From: Coffea arabica
Taxonomy: Eukaryota; Streptophyta; Magnoliopsida; Gentianales; Rubiaceae
Assembly (NCBI RefSeq): GCF_036785885.1
Contig: NC_092316.1
Coordinates: 26,281,001-26,345,000 of the forward strand
Length of the DNA: 64,000 nt
Direction: 5' to 3'
The position numbers and the translations under genes were made by a program. Below the pieces are notes generated by a model. It searched no databases and had not been told where the DNA came from. It saw only the letters and a program-made list of their open reading frames with translations. Positions within the stretch are counted from its first letter, which is position 1, and each line of letters begins with the position of its first letter. Below are positions 23,581 through 39,445 of the stretch, piece by piece.

Positions 23581-24080
23581 TCTCATAGGTGAAAAGAAAA
23601 ATAGAGAGGTTTCTTGCCTTTTGGTGTATTCCTCTATGGTAAAGAAAAATTTAAAACTTGTTTGCTTTTTTCCCTCTTCGCATAGCAAACACACGAATGC
23701 TACACAATTAGTGTTTTTTTTTTTTTGGTATTTTCAGCTTTGTTTGGAAAGTGGAAAATCCTTGCAAGGGGTTTGGTGCCTTTTGTTCCCTTGCATCTTG
23801 GTAAATACATTTCTTGCCATTCTTTTTCTCTTTATTTTTTTTCACCACGGACATATATACTGATCAGTAATATTTTTTTTTTGTAATTTTCAGCTTTGGT
23901 CCGAAAATAGAAAAGGTTTTACAGTAAAATTTCTGTTCATTCCAGGTTAGTTTACCTCTGATTTGTATCATTAATTTGCTGAAATTTTTGTTAATATTAT
24001 ATGGGCTGATATTTTAAATATTTTAATATTAGTGTTATGTGCCTATATGTTTGGCTATTTACTCTTATGATAAGTTTTTG
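23581..24080. other. 500-bp host spacer between two solo LTRs
   Basis: Non-coding, T-rich. Two stretches with poly-T followed by TTTTCAGCTTTG (23702-23745 and 23866-23900) are similar to each other, pointing to a small local duplication. The last five bases, TTTTG, are the left duplication of the next LTR. Confidence 0.5.
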
Positions 24081-26513
24081 TGTGACGCCTCGAAAAAAAA
24101 GAGTTTGAGAACCCGGAAATTTTCTAATTTTCTAGGGTTTATTTTTTTTTTAACGCCCGCCTTTTCTACATTTTTTTGACTAGAAAAATTTCCCAGATAA
24201 AGTTTATGAGCAAAAATAGTTTTAAAATGATTTTTCTAGTATCGGTTTGTTTTTGAGAAATTAAAAGCGTATTTTGGACGTGGGACCCGCTAGTGCGGTA
24301 AATGCATTATATTTTTGACAACTTGTAGGAATTTTGTATTAAGTGATATTATTTTACAAGGTGCTAAGAGATAATTAGAGGTTACTTAGATGGTTTAATC
24401 TTGGAGAGATAAAAGGATAAGATTAAAATCCTAGAGGACCATTTGTCACCTAACTATTGGACCTTGACTTTGACTTGGACTTGTCTTAACCTTTACTAAA
24501 CCAAATTTTGACCCAATTTCTTCCATTTTTATTGTCTTGGTCGAAATTTTTGGTGAGGAAAGAACAAGAGAGAGTTTCTTCAACTTCAACTTCAATTCTT
24601 GCTCAAATCTTGAGTTCCAACCGATTAAATTGCAAATTACTCTATAAAACTTGCTAGCTAAGGAAGATTGAAGCTCTTGGTGGAGTTATTTGGAAGGTTA
24701 AAGTGCCTAGTTGTTCTCTCTCTTCTATTGTTAAGGTGAGTGGTGATTGAGTTTCCTCCTACACTTAATGAAGCTTAAGTTATGCCTAGTGGGAGCTAAA
24801 GTGCTGAAATTTGTGGTTTATTTCTTGGTTTGAGATGAATTGGTGAAGTTTTTGATTTATTGATGATTTTTCTGGTTTAATTTGATCATGATGTTGTGGC
24901 TGTCCATGATGGTTGGAAATGATGTTTAATAACTCTAGTAGGTGTAAATGATTGGTAATTGCAACCAATTTTGGGTTTGGAAGGAATTTGAGAAAGTTAG
25001 GGTTTTATATCCCCAATTCTGTCCGGTTTTGTATCTCATGGTTAGAAGCCGAATTGGTCTTGGCTTAAAACATAAAAGTTGTAGGTATTGATGTTTTAAA
25101 GGTGCCTGTAAAATTTCAGGTCAATTGGAGTAGTGTGCAGTGAGAAAAGTCGGAAATACTGAGACTGGTCTGGGAAGGGGTGCTGCGAACAGGGTTGCCT
25201 TTTCACTCAATTTGACCGTGACCTTTCACCCTGATTCTCACCGAATTAGATTTTAGCCAAAACATGAAAGTTGTAGCCAAGGCTATAAAATAGTTGCCTG
25301 TAAATTTTCAGCTTGATCCGACCACTGTAGCATGTGAAATGACCGAAATACCCTTGACTGTTTTTGAAACCTGTTTCGCGCCCAGATTTCTGTTTTCGTG
25401 TAGTCTTCCATTTTCGATCATGAAAATGCACGACTTGGCCTTTGAGGTCTTCTGATGAAATGTAGCTTGATGTATTAGCTACCATATGCCTTTGGAATTT
25501 CTGGATTTGGACTTGTAGAGCCTGAGTTATGATGTTTCCGCTAGAATACGTTTTGGTGAATCTGTTTTACGTTTTCGATAGAGTATCTTGCATTTTTGAC
25601 CTGTTTGCACTCAAAACTGGGTTGAGTGACCTTCTGTAATGTTGTAGCCCTGTCTTTTAGCTTCGAAACGGTGTATCTTACACCCCCATCCGATAATCGT
25701 AGTGCCAATGGTGCCAAAACCGCTAATGACATCAAATCTGTTTTGGGTTTTAGGGCTTGGATTCCGACAAGATAATGGTATATGACGGATGGGTTCTGAG
25801 CCGTGGAGGTGAGTGACCCTAAAGTGTTTCCAAAGTTACTTATGAACCGTTTATTGTACTATTTACTTGATTGCATATCATGAGTGCTTGCATGTGGCCC
25901 ATGACATGTTTTGGCTTAAATGAGTACTTGGAATTCGTGTGCTGAACACCAACGTCTCCACCTCTGTGTACTGTTCATTTGGAGCAAATGGCTCCCCCTC
26001 TGACTATTTACTGTTAAATGTTTGTTTGGAGCGTTGGGTGTTTAAGTACAACGATTTCACTGGCTCACGAGAGCAATAAATGTACATTTGATCTTAGAAT
26101 CATGACATCACTTAAATGAACGACTGTGAAACTGATTTGCTTACCGATTTTATTGGTTACTCGGTGAGCTTTTAGCTCACCCCCAAAATGTTTTATTCCC
26201 CTCCACAGGGCTCGAGATGAAGGAAGTGCTTGTAGCACGTATTCATGTGACCGGATGGATTATCTCACGTATGGTTTGAGTTTTGGATTTCTTCTTGTGT
26301 ATATAGTTGGCGTGGTGGTTGTAGTTATCAGTTTTTCTAGGTTTTACTTTCTGGTACTCGTGATATGTAATTCTTGGAGAATTGGATGTAATACTTGAGA
26401 TTTATTTTATACTTCATTGGAGGACTGTAGTGAGTGAGTGAGTCCCGGCGAGAGTTGGGCAGGCGACCCGCCGAACCCTTTGGTACGCCTTAGGGGGAGA
26501 TGGGGCTGTCACA
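24081..26513 (+). mobile_element. Solo LTR 2 of the same superfamily (plus orientation)
   Basis: The 2,433-bp block starts TGTGACGCCTCG and ends GGGGCTGTCACA. It is flanked by TTTTG at 24076-24080 and again at 26514-26518, a perfect 5-bp duplication. Its last 220 bases (ATATAGTT, GTGGTGGTTGTAGTTATCAG, TTTCTGGTACTCGTGATATG, GTGAGTGAGTGAGT) match the LTR ends of the element at 48829-56415, whereas the first part differs. It is therefore a sister subfamily sharing the R-U5 region. Confidence 0.9.
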
Positions 26514-26518
26514 TTTTG

Positions 26519-28680
26519 CTTATGCTTCTTACGAAGATATAGCCGCGTGTTACTGGTTTTATGTGGTATTTTAAGGCATCGAAATATTAATAAAGTATAT
26601 TTTAAAAAACATTCTTATTGGCCAAAAAATTAGTGATTTTCCTCCCCAATTTATGCTTGGCCTTCAGATTTACCTTCTATGTACACTATCTCATCTCCCA
26701 ACCATGCAATTCTTTTTTTTCCCAGAAAAAGGAGAGAATCAAAGAGGGGAAAGCACTATACATCTCCCCTCCCCACTCCTATTTGCCTTCCTAGCCAAAA
26801 ACATGAAGAAAAACTCACACTTTCACATCAATTTTTGGTCACTTGATGAATTTATTGTTGAGTTTTTCTAGTCTTTTTTTCCCCCCAAAATTGACCTCCT
26901 AGCCGAAATGTTTGCTTTTTTTTATTATTGATTGTTTTGTAAGTTTGAAAGAATCAAGAAGAAGCACAGCAAAGTAAACATCCAGTGTTTAAGGTGTGTG
27001 ATCATCTCTTACAATAGTAGCATGTTTTGTGTTTGATGATTTGCTTCTAAAGGTAGCTTTACCACTACACTGGTTTAGTTTTCTGAAAATTTACGTGTCC
27101 CATTGTTATGGAGTATTAGATGATTTGAGAGATGTTCTTTAGCTTACTGTTTGGTCCTAAACAAAAATGATTTTACTTTTCCCTTTGTGTTTGTATGCTG
27201 AATGATCCTTTAATGTCTTGCAATGGCTCGAACTATCTTTAAATTCCATTGGAAATAATACTTTGATAGACCCAGAAACATTAGTGTGTTTGGATTGTAA
27301 GTTATTTGAGATATTTTTACTGTAGCACTTTTTGTGATGTGATGTATGTGAGATAAAAAGGTAATTGGGAAGATAAAAAGGTGTATTGAAAATTGTAATG
27401 GTGATGTAAGCAAATATATTTGGCCAAATAACTCACAATCCAAACACACTCATAATTTTATCAATTGTTTTTGACTTTTACTGCATTGTCATTTTAGTGA
27501 CTATCATACTTAGGACCAAAGACCAGTTAAAGAGCATTTCCCCTGCTTCTACTGTCTTGATTCTAATTTTCCACATGTTATGGGGCTCAACAAGTAGAAT
27601 CTGCACTCAAATCACGATTTGTTTGATATAATTTGGTTTCTGCTTAAATTTTAGTTTTAGGAACTGGTCATGCACTGATTAATTCCTGGCACAGATAAGC
27701 ACTTTTGAGTTCCATACCTTGGTTCATTGAAAGGGGATTGTTCAATGGACGGATCCTAACTTGGGGGGACAGAGACTTTTAACATACCTCAGTCTTCAAT
27801 TATTTTGCAGCTTCCTTGTTATATTAGTTTCTCTGGTTTTGCGCATGGACATGGGTATTGCTTTAATTACCCTACTGCTATAAGAGTTTGCACATGGACA
27901 TGGTTTCTCAACATGATGACAATTAAGATCTTTCTTGTTCTATTAATTTTAAAAATGAGAGTTATAGGGAATTTTTTAATATTTTTTACACAACAAATTG
28001 CGCATTGGCTGTGCCTTGTAGAGCCAGAAAATTTCTATTTTACTTATAAATGCGAGTGTGTTTCTTTTGCTTCAGCTTTTTATTTTTTATTTTTATTTTT
28101 TTTATGAAAAAGTCATTTGAGATGTACTCTCTCATAAGTTATTAAATAAACTTTTGAACTTAAAAATAAGACATAGAAAAGTAAATGAGAACATCACAAG
28201 CAGAATTTATCTCATAAAACTTGGAATTTACATTTTAAAGAACATGAAAATAGCAATTTTTTGTTTGTACGGGGGTATTCTAAAAAATGAATAAACTTTT
28301 ATGTCATCTGAATTTTATTCCTAAAAGTTTGACTTTTTGAAATATTGTTAACTTTTTAAAGACTGATTATACTAGCTAACGTCTTTTACTTTACAAATGT
28401 AGTGTTTACCTACAATACCTTGCGCAAAGCAAAGATCAAATTCTTGAGAAAATATAATGAGTTTAACCACTTAATCCAATGATTGTTCTTGCTAAAACTT
28501 TTAATTTCAAAGCTGAGGAAAAAAAAAGATAAAAAGATAAAGGGAAGAGGTAGAGTACAAAATTTAATTCAATCTACAAGTAAATGATGTCTAATCCAAA
28601 TTACCACGTCCTTCAATTGTATATTAATTAAATTTCCAGAAATTTCAATAAAACCCACCCCTCATAATATAGTAAATCAC
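26519..28680. other. Intergenic, MITE only
   Basis: AT-rich non-coding DNA. Apart from the MITE at 27283-27450 no gene, RNA or element is recognised. The open frame at 27805-28107 has no motif and is T-rich. Confidence 0.5.
27283..27450. mobile_element. MITE of about 168 bp with long terminal inverted repeats
   Basis: The left end reads AGTGTGTTTGGATTGTAAG. The right end, read inward, is AGTGTGTTTGGATTGTGAG, and the pairing continues through TTATTTG, giving inverted repeats of about 26 bp. The interior is AT-rich and non-coding. The target duplication is not clear (CATT left, CATA right), so the superfamily is open. Confidence 0.8.
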
Positions 28681-29972
28681 TGTCGAGCCTCATTATAACC
28701 CTAGACTAGTTTGGGAGTTTATGATAAAAAAGAAAAGAAGAGTAATGTAATGATAAGTTATTGAAGAAAACAAAAGAAGGGAAAGGAGAAGAAATTTTGA
28801 TATTATTTGAGAGTTTTTAGAAGGGAACGATTTTGGGTATACATATCAATAAAGTTTCGTGAGGATAAAATGGACAATTTGAAAGAAAGTTCTGTAAGCT
28901 TCCATGCATTTTCCTTTGCCTTCCGCCCCGTTTTGGTCAGAAAAAGATTTACAAATTCATTTTCCTTTACTTTCCGCACTTGGAATGCTTCAAAATCCGT
29001 TCGTTCCATTTCTTTTCCGTCTCACTTGAAGGTCCCAAACATATAATTTCCCTTCCTTTTCTTTTCTTCTCTCTTTTTTTTTTTTCGTTTTCGCTGAAAT
29101 CTCACCTTCTTTAATAATTTTTCCACTTCTTTCTCAAAGGATTTTCAGCTTCGTACCTCTCCGCACATAATTTACTCAGACGCTACACTTCTTCAATTGC
29201 CTTCCTCTCCCTTGTGGCTGTTATCTCTTGTATCATTCCCCCTTTTTCTCCCTATTTCCGAAACAGCCCCAAATTCTAGGTTTTACGTTCAATTCGCTAC
29301 GCCTTTCTGGTAATTTTCTTCCTCACTTTACTTTTCCTTCAGTCAGACGCCTCTACATCGGTTCTCCCATTCGTATGTAAATAATTATTTGTTTTTTTCC
29401 CTTTTTGTTGAGCATTAGGTCAGGGTTTAAATCAGTGTTGAAGTGTGCAAAATTCTTTATGCATGCATTGATAAATTTGTTTAAAAGATTTAGTCTTTAC
29501 TTGTTACAGCTGATTCTTGAGTGAATTAGACTGAAAATTGTACTTTTGTTTATGGGTTTTGTTAGCTTCTGATTTTTTTAGATTTCATTTGACCTCTATT
29601 TTCAGTTCATGTGATCACCTATGTTTATCAAATTTTAGAAATTTGGCGTTTGATCTCTTGGTTGTGAAGCGCTATACGCATAATCTTTCTTTTTCTAGTC
29701 TTTTATCTAGGTCGATGTTTGGGATGATTTTTTTTTTTTGGCTGGGATTTTACACTTTAGTATCTGTTTCGAGTATGAATTACTTTTCGAGAACTGAATT
29801 CGATAAAATTGCCAAAAATTTAGCAAAAAAATAGTGGCTTATGACTCAATAGACAATTGTTGTGTTGTTTCTGTGGCTCTCTTCTGTGGTTGGGTGGCAA
29901 TAAGAAAGCAGACATTGCTAATGAACTGGTAGAGCACATTTGAGAGTGCTAGCTGTGTTTTCCTGCCTTAAG

Positions 29973-29997
29973 AGAGAGAGAGAGAGGGGGGGGGGTT
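29973..29997. repeat. (GA)n/poly-G microsatellite
   Basis: AGAGAGAGAGAGAG followed by a run of G within the proposed 5'-UTR intron of the helicase gene. Confidence 0.85.
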
Positions 29998-30291
29998 TGA
30001 TTGTTACTTGCCTTATTTGTCCCTTCTGCCCTTCCGCATTGTCTTCCATGGGCATTTAGGTAGGAAGGTAGGATAAGATCGTTTAGTTTCTTACTTAAGA
30101 AGTTTGATCTTTAAACAAAACACTTAACAGTTTGGGCAAGCTGGATTTACAACAATGGTTACTAGTTGAGATTTCTTTTTACAATAGTTTGACTTATAAA
30201 AGAAAAATCCATCTGACAAAGCTATCAAGTGCCATGACGATAGTAGTCTGGATTTTCTTTTTCATGATTGGCATGGGTTGCATGGTGTCAT

Positions 30292-30390
30292 TTTAGTTTC
30301 TGTATGGTGATATTTTACAGCGTGTTTAGTTTTTCTATGGTGATATTTTACAGCGTGTTTAGTTTTTCTATGGTGATATTTTACAGCGTG
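30292..30390. repeat. Three 33-bp tandem repeats upstream of the RH35 coding region
   Basis: Units at 30292-30324, 30325-30357 and 30358-30390 share TTTAGTTTTTCTATGG and GTGATATTTTACAGCGTG. The second and third are identical and the first differs at two positions. They lie in the proposed 5'-UTR intron. Confidence 0.95.
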
Positions 30391-30626
30391 TGCTAAAGTG
30401 TTACTGAGGTCATTTATATAACACTCCATGTTCACTGCTGATATTCAGAACAGCTGTCTTATCTTAATGGAAATCGGAATGCTATTCCTCTAATCGTCCT
30501 TGGAGGGAGGTAGAGCCCTATGAAGAATAGCGAATTAGACAGAAAAGCCAACATTTTTTTTCTTTCCTTTTATAAAACACTCCATTGTTGTTTCGCAAAT
30601 TCTTTCACTTATTTAGCCTATTTTAG

Positions 30627-34248
<3,622 letters not shown>

Positions 34249-35980
34249 GTTTTTTCCTTTGGATTGTGCCAATGAGTTTGTAAATGGAAACTGTTTGAAG
34301 GTAGAATATATTTTGTTGTAGTTGTTAACGTAATGATGTATCACAATTTTCCTTCTCTTTTTTGCGATTAATATTGTGGAAGCCCTAGACATTGGTGCAT
34401 CTTTATTTCCTTTTCCTTTTATTGTCAAATGGTAGAAGACCATGTTGCAAATCCGATGAGGGATAATCTTTGGGAACGGTTATGCACTCGCCGTCCTTTA
34501 CATGGCGTCACGGACAATCATATACTCCCTTGCTGTTCTTGTACAGTTGAACGTTACGTGACTTAGGTGTAAAATGTCACTTTTTTATTACACACGAGGT
34601 AAGGCCACTAGAGATTCAGCTGATCTTGTTCCTGACTCCTCGATGGAGATCATCTCTGAACTATGGGGCATGCTGAACTCGGGCGGGTTTGCGCTGCCCT
34701 GGAATACGTGCCTACAGTTTCATTGTGTGAACTCTATGCGAAACACATCTTTTAGGCGCATTATGAGACGCTTAAGTAGAAGTGTTAAAATGAGTGACTC
34801 GAGCGGGTTTGGATTGGGTAAAATGAATAATGGATAAATTAGATGGATATAAATAGGTATGTAAAAAATGAATTGAATAACTCAATTACCCATTTATAAC
34901 TCATTTATTTTAACTTTTTGTAAACTCATTTAAATTCATTTTTGCAAACTAAGTTATCAATTTATACCGCTCTTTGCACCCATCATTAGTTTTAAATATT
35001 TACTTATAATGCTCAATAAGCCTAATTACTATTTTTTTCCATCCATACTCTATGTCGAAAAATTATATATTATTTTTTAATTGAATAATAAGAATATAAG
35101 CATTTGAACTAAGTACTAAAAAAGTTAATATAAAAACTTAATCCAAAAATTTTGAATCCCTAACATTTTTTTCATAAATAAATTTAAAATTTCATTTTGG
35201 AAAGATAAGAAAAGAGGCTAAAACTTATTATAAATTAGTAATGTTGAAAAATGAGTAAATTAACAAATTAAGAGAAAATAAAATGATAAGATAAAACCAA
35301 CAAATAATAATAATAATGAAACAAAAGTAGTTAACATTATGACAAAATAAAAAATTTTAAAAAAAAGAGGGTGGGGGAAGAAAATTTTAAATGAGTTAAT
35401 TGGGTTTGATTGGTTACCCAATAATACCCATTTATTAAATGGATATTATTGGGTAACCCATTTATATTTATATACAAAAATTAAGATATCCATACCCATC
35501 TATTCAAGGGCGGGTACGAGTAAATTTAGTTAAATGAATTGATTTGCTACCTATACGTTTAAGGAGCATAATTACTTGATCAAATTGTTAATTAATAAGC
35601 CCATTATAGGTACAACGGATAGAAAAGAGAGACCCGGAAAGAAACTTGAGATCTAAGCTTAGTAAAATTCCATGGCCTTCGACAAGATTCCTCAAATTTA
35701 TATGCTCGGGAGCTAGTCATATATTTAGCTAGGCCTTGTTGGAGCACTCAGGGTTCTGGTCAAAAGTGATGGATCAAAAAGGCCAGTCCTCTCCTTCTGT
35801 GCATGACGAAGAACAACCTAAAATTACTTATTGTTTGGGTAAAAGAAAAGACCAAGCATCAATTTGCAAGACATAGGAACGGTAAGGAAAACCCTGAAGG
35901 TTCAATGGCTAAAGCCCATAGGAGGAAATATCTCTGCATTCTTCGCTATTAAAATCAAAATAATAATGCATATCTTCAAA
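34249..35980. other. 3' flank of RH35 and AT-rich intergenic DNA
   Basis: The first ~150 bases are probably the helicase 3' UTR. Further right, 34797-35520 contains repeated GGGTAACCCA/TGGATATT words at both sides, reminiscent of the subterminal repeats of decayed hAT elements, but no clean ends or duplication could be defined. No gene is seen. The last 8 bases, TCTTCAAA (35973-35980), precede a hAT terminus. Confidence 0.4.
35412..35458. repeat. 47-bp near-perfect palindrome
   Basis: Two 23-base arms (35412-35434 and 35436-35458) are reverse complements with a single mismatch around a one-base centre. The arms begin GGTTACCCAATAATA. It could form a strong hairpin or cruciform. Confidence 0.85.
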
Positions 35981-36244
35981 CAGTGACGGAGGCAGGATTT
36001 TTTTTTTGGGGGCCAAAATTTTTTTCTAATAAAATTATCTTAATATATTATGTTCAAAATAATTTTCTTCTATTTAAATATATGACATCTAAAAATTTCA
36101 AATATTAAATTTAATTATAAAGGTATGTCTATTCATAAATATGCAGTATAGTCATAACAAAAATTAACAAAAAAGATAACTTTTGATTAAATATCTTATA
36201 ATATCACAAACCATCCAATTTGCACATTATGAGAAGATGCTCTC

Positions 36245-36260
36245 TAATATGTCACCTATG

Positions 36261-36326
<66 letters not shown>
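36245..36326. repeat. (TA)n microsatellite
   Basis: Uninterrupted TA dinucleotides within the hAT copy; the other copy has a matching tract at 45790-45843. The array length differs between copies. Confidence 0.95.
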
Positions 36327-36419
36327 CCATGTAATATAAATGTAACTATTTTCAATTGAAAAAAGATAAAAGTTATGTTAACATAATTTGAAATTTCAAC
36401 ATCTTTTATTAGAAGTAAA

Positions 36420-36671
36420 TTAAGCTCTATGCTCTTTCATAGAGCTAAATTCATCTATGATTGAATCACTGCTAAATTTTTCAGCAACTTCCTTTTCTAT
36501 ATACACAGTTAGACAATCATTCAAGAAATTATCTTCCATCTTATTTCGGAGCTTTGTTTTGATTATTTTCATAATTGAAAATGCTCGCTCTGTAGTTGCA
36601 GTTGATATAGGAAGAGTAATAAATCTGTCAATAAGAGGATATATCACTGATTTTCTTGTTTTCACCAAGCC
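36420..36671 (-). pseudogene. hAT transposase C-terminal (dimerisation) domain fragment
   Basis: The frame encodes about 82 residues with PISTATTERAFSIMKIIK, KLRNKMEDNFLNDCL and YIEKEVAEKF: the hAT C-terminal dimerisation region of plant TTF/ZMYM-type transposases. The catalytic core and zinc-finger N-terminus are missing. Nearly identical residues are encoded by the copy at 45362-45694. It cannot be an active transposase. Confidence 0.85.
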
Positions 36672-36834
36672 TTGACATAACTCATGAATACCAGACCCAA
36701 TTCATAATTGTTAAAAGCAAGAACTAGTACGTCTAAGAATAGAACTTCAATATTTTGAGTCTTGACATAACTCATGAATACCAGATAATTCTTGCAATTC
36801 ATGATGATTTGGAATGTCAAGCTCAAAATATTAT

Positions 36835-37012
36835 GGAATACGCAGAACAGTATCATGATCATTCATTTGTAAAATCTACAATTCATTATTTTACCTACTT
36901 CTTCTCTAATCCAATAAATCAGATATTCATCTCCATGGTCTATGAATTATTTCTCCACAATCTCTGTCATTCCTTGATCAAGGAACCTGGAACTCCACTG
37001 GCCTCTGCATCA
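36835..37012 (+). repeat. Right end of a gypsy 5' LTR
   Basis: About 180 bases end in GCATCA at 37012, directly before a primer-binding site. The left part of the LTR is missing, cut off by the hAT copy. Confidence 0.5.
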
Positions 37013-37013
37013 G

Positions 37014-37025
37014 TGGTATTAGAGC
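37014..37025 (+). other. Primer-binding site, initiator tRNA-Met type
   Basis: TGGTATTAGAGC differs at one base from the usual plant TGGTATCAGAGC site for priming by initiator methionine tRNA. It sits 2 bases after the LTR end and 27 bases before the gag ATG. Confidence 0.8.
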
Positions 37026-37051
37026 AAGGTTTTCGCTGGCTCAGATCATTA

Positions 37052-38300
37052 ATGGCAGAGGGCACTAGGTCTCAGGATGTTAGGAAAATGGAAGAACATG
37101 TTCGAGCAATGTTGTGGGAGTAGCAGGAGCAATTTGAGAAAGAAATGGCCGCACTACGGAACTTGGTGATAGAACTACACACACAGAAGGCTCAGGCTGA
37201 AGGAAATGATTCACCTCATAATTCAGATACTCATATAAATAATGGAGGAGGTTATCAGATTCCATCTTGGTTATCACAGGTAGATTTCCCCAGATTTAAT
37301 GGAGAAGATTTTAGAGGATGGCTGTACAAGAGTGAACAATTTTTTGAGGTAGATATGTGAAGGTCAAGATAGCTGCCATGAGTCTGGAGGGCAAGGCTCT
37401 CCAATGGCATCAAATCTTCATGAAATCCAGATTGACACGTGAAACACTGTCATGGGATGAGTATGTGAAAGAGTTATCTTCAAGGTTTGGGGTCTCATTG
37501 TATGATGATCCTATGGGAGAACTCAAGAGCTTCAGACAAACAGGTTCTATACAAGAGTATCATGATCTGTTTGAGGAACTCCTCAACAGGGTGGACCTTC
37601 CTGAGGACTATGCTACGAGTTGTTTCATAAGTGGACTGAAGCCAGACATTCAGCAATCTGTCAGGATGTTTATGCCAAAAAATGTACAGCATGCCAGGAT
37701 CTTGGCCAGGATCGAAGAGGCCAAGGTGGTGATGCATCAGAAGGGGATGGTGCCTCCCAGATTCTCCATGAGTTACCAAGATCATGCTAGCACTTCACAA
37801 TCCCATGCTAGTGTTTCTGGTAATAAATGGAAGGCGGATTCTAGGCCCTTACTGCCCTCACCTACTCTCCATGCATTACCCAGCAAGGAAAGACAGAAAG
37901 ATGTGGTTCATAAGAGGCTTTTCAGGAGGTTGAGTAGAGCAGAAATGGATGAAAAAAAAGCAAGGGGACTTTGTTTCTGGTGTGATGACAGGTTTGTGGC
38001 TGGGCATAGGTGTGGTAATAAGCAGTTCCACAGGTTGGAAGTCTGGGATGAATTGGTGGATGAGGAAGAGAGTGAGTCAGTTGAGGAAGAAGAAATAGTA
38101 GATGAAGGAAAACTAGCCCACATATCCCTCAATGCCATGACCAGCATGACTGTGCCAAACTTCAGAACCATGAGGGTCACTGGACATGTTGAGAAACAAA
38201 CTGTGAACACTTTCATAGACTGTGGCAGTTCACACAATTTCATTCATCCTAGCGGGGTCAATATCATGAGGATTGAACCATTAGTGGAAGAAGTAGTAGA
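37052..38300 (+). pseudogene. Ty3/gypsy gag and protease, broken
   Basis: From the ATG at 37052 the frame encodes a Gag N-terminus (DFPRFNGEDFRGWLYKSEQFF), the capsid core (LEGKALQWHQIF, FRQTGSIQEYHDLFEELLNRV, FISGLKPDIQ), a zinc-knuckle-like CFWCDDRFVAGHRC and an acidic spacer. The start of the aspartic protease follows (FIDCGSSHNFI, where the family usually has D-S-G). Damage: TAG at 37121-37123, a frameshift near 37357, and a stop at about 38361, after which only scattered frame remains. The chromovirus-like arrangement is inferred from Gag and RT style. Confidence 0.88.
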
Positions 38301-39323
38301 CGGAAACAAATTAACCACCCAAGACCTCTGTCCTGGGTTCACTTGGAAGATGCAAGGGTAGGAATTCAAGGTAGACCTATTGGTATTACTAGTGGGAGGG
38401 TGTGAGCTGGTTCTTGGTATGCAATGGTTGACAACTCTTGGAGATGTAAAGTGGAATTTCCAGGAGCCGCAGAATGGAGTTCATATGGAATGAACACAAG
38501 GTGGTCTTGAGGTGAATGAAACAACAAGGGCTGCAGTTAGTGAAAAGGAAGAAGATGAAAAGGATCCTTCAGAAACCTGAACAAATTATGACAGCACAAC
38601 TTTGTCTAATCAAGGTGGTGCAAAACCCCAGCTCAGAAACCCTATCTCTTTATTACTGCTGAAACAGGTGGAGATCAGGTTAGTAGTTCAGTAGAACTTG
38701 AATAGCTATTGAATGATTATGATGATGTGTTTCAAGAACCTAGTGGACTACCTCCAGAGAGATTGCATGATCACAAAATTATCCTTAAAAAGGGGACAAA
38801 ACCTATCAATGTGAGACCTTACAGGTACCCTGTTTTTTAGAAAGGTGAAATTGAAAAATTGGTAGTTGAAATGTTAGCTTGTGGTATTTATTAGACTTAG
38901 TTCAAGTCCTTTTTCCTCCCCTGTGGTGTTAGTTAAAAAGAAGGATGGGTCTTGGAGGATGTGTGTTGACTACAGACAGTTAAACAGTGCCACTATAAAG
39001 AACAAATTTCCTATTCCCTTAATAGAAGAACTACCGGATGAGTTTTTTGGAGCTAAGTTCTTTACTAAGTTGGATTTGTGATCTAGTTATCACCAGATCA
39101 GAATGGAGGTTGAGGATGTGGAAAAAACAGCTTTCAGAACCCATGATAGACATTATGAGTTCTTAGTTATGCCCTTTGGACTGACCAATGCCCTTTCCAC
39201 CTTTCAGAGCCTTATGAATGACATCTTTCGATCATTTTGAGGAAGTTCATTTTGGTCTTCTTTGATGATATCCTGATATATAGTTGTAAGTGGAAGGAAC
39301 ATCTGCATCATCTTAGAACTGTG
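38301..39323 (+). pseudogene. Ty3/gypsy protease-RT remnant, interrupted by plastid DNA
   Basis: Continuation of the same element. Recognisable RT pieces include [44 protein letters not shown], then after a stop [33 protein letters not shown] and the catalytic FFDDILIYS box near 39260. Several stops and shifts are present. At about 39324 the protein sequence ends abruptly in plastid-like DNA, so RNase H and integrase are missing here. Confidence 0.85.
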
Positions 39324-39445
39324 TTTTTGTTTATTTTGGGTTCTCTCCCGTATAAAGAAAGAGAAAAAATAAAAAAGTGGTTAAGATTTCTCGAGTACCT
39401 TGTGGGTATAATGGTAGATGCCCGGGACCAGGTTACTATTATTTC
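39324..39445. other. Plastid-like non-coding segment, source not identified
   Basis: Between the retrotransposon RT and the first ycf1 segment lies sequence including TCTCGAGTACCTTGTGGGTA and GATGCCCGGGACC. It looks like plastid non-coding DNA, possibly an intron or spacer, but I cannot place it with certainty. Confidence 0.4.

Larger units (their letters stand above)
35981..36834 (-). mobile_element. Truncated, rearranged hAT copy (minus orientation)
   Basis: It begins CAGTGACGGAGGCAGGA, the same terminus as the element at 44969-46129 (read inward from its right end), and the following ~700 bases are almost identical to that copy in reverse. The inner (5') half is missing. At 36660-36830 a segment is present in inverted form between two copies of TTGACATAACTCATGAATAC. 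It then stops at the LTR remnant of another element, so one end and one duplication are lost. Confidence 0.8.

Noticed and set aside
20505..26513. The two LTRs as a single element with a 505-bp interior
   Set aside because: They are in opposite orientation and each has its own, different target duplication.
37495..37785. Minus-strand ORFs opposite gypsy gag
   Set aside because: Shadow frames of a well-supported Gag coding sequence.
39395..39430. tRNA-like segment around GGGTATAATGGTAGATGCCCGGGACC
   Set aside because: No cloverleaf with paired acceptor and T arms could be drawn; more likely plastid spacer or intron DNA.
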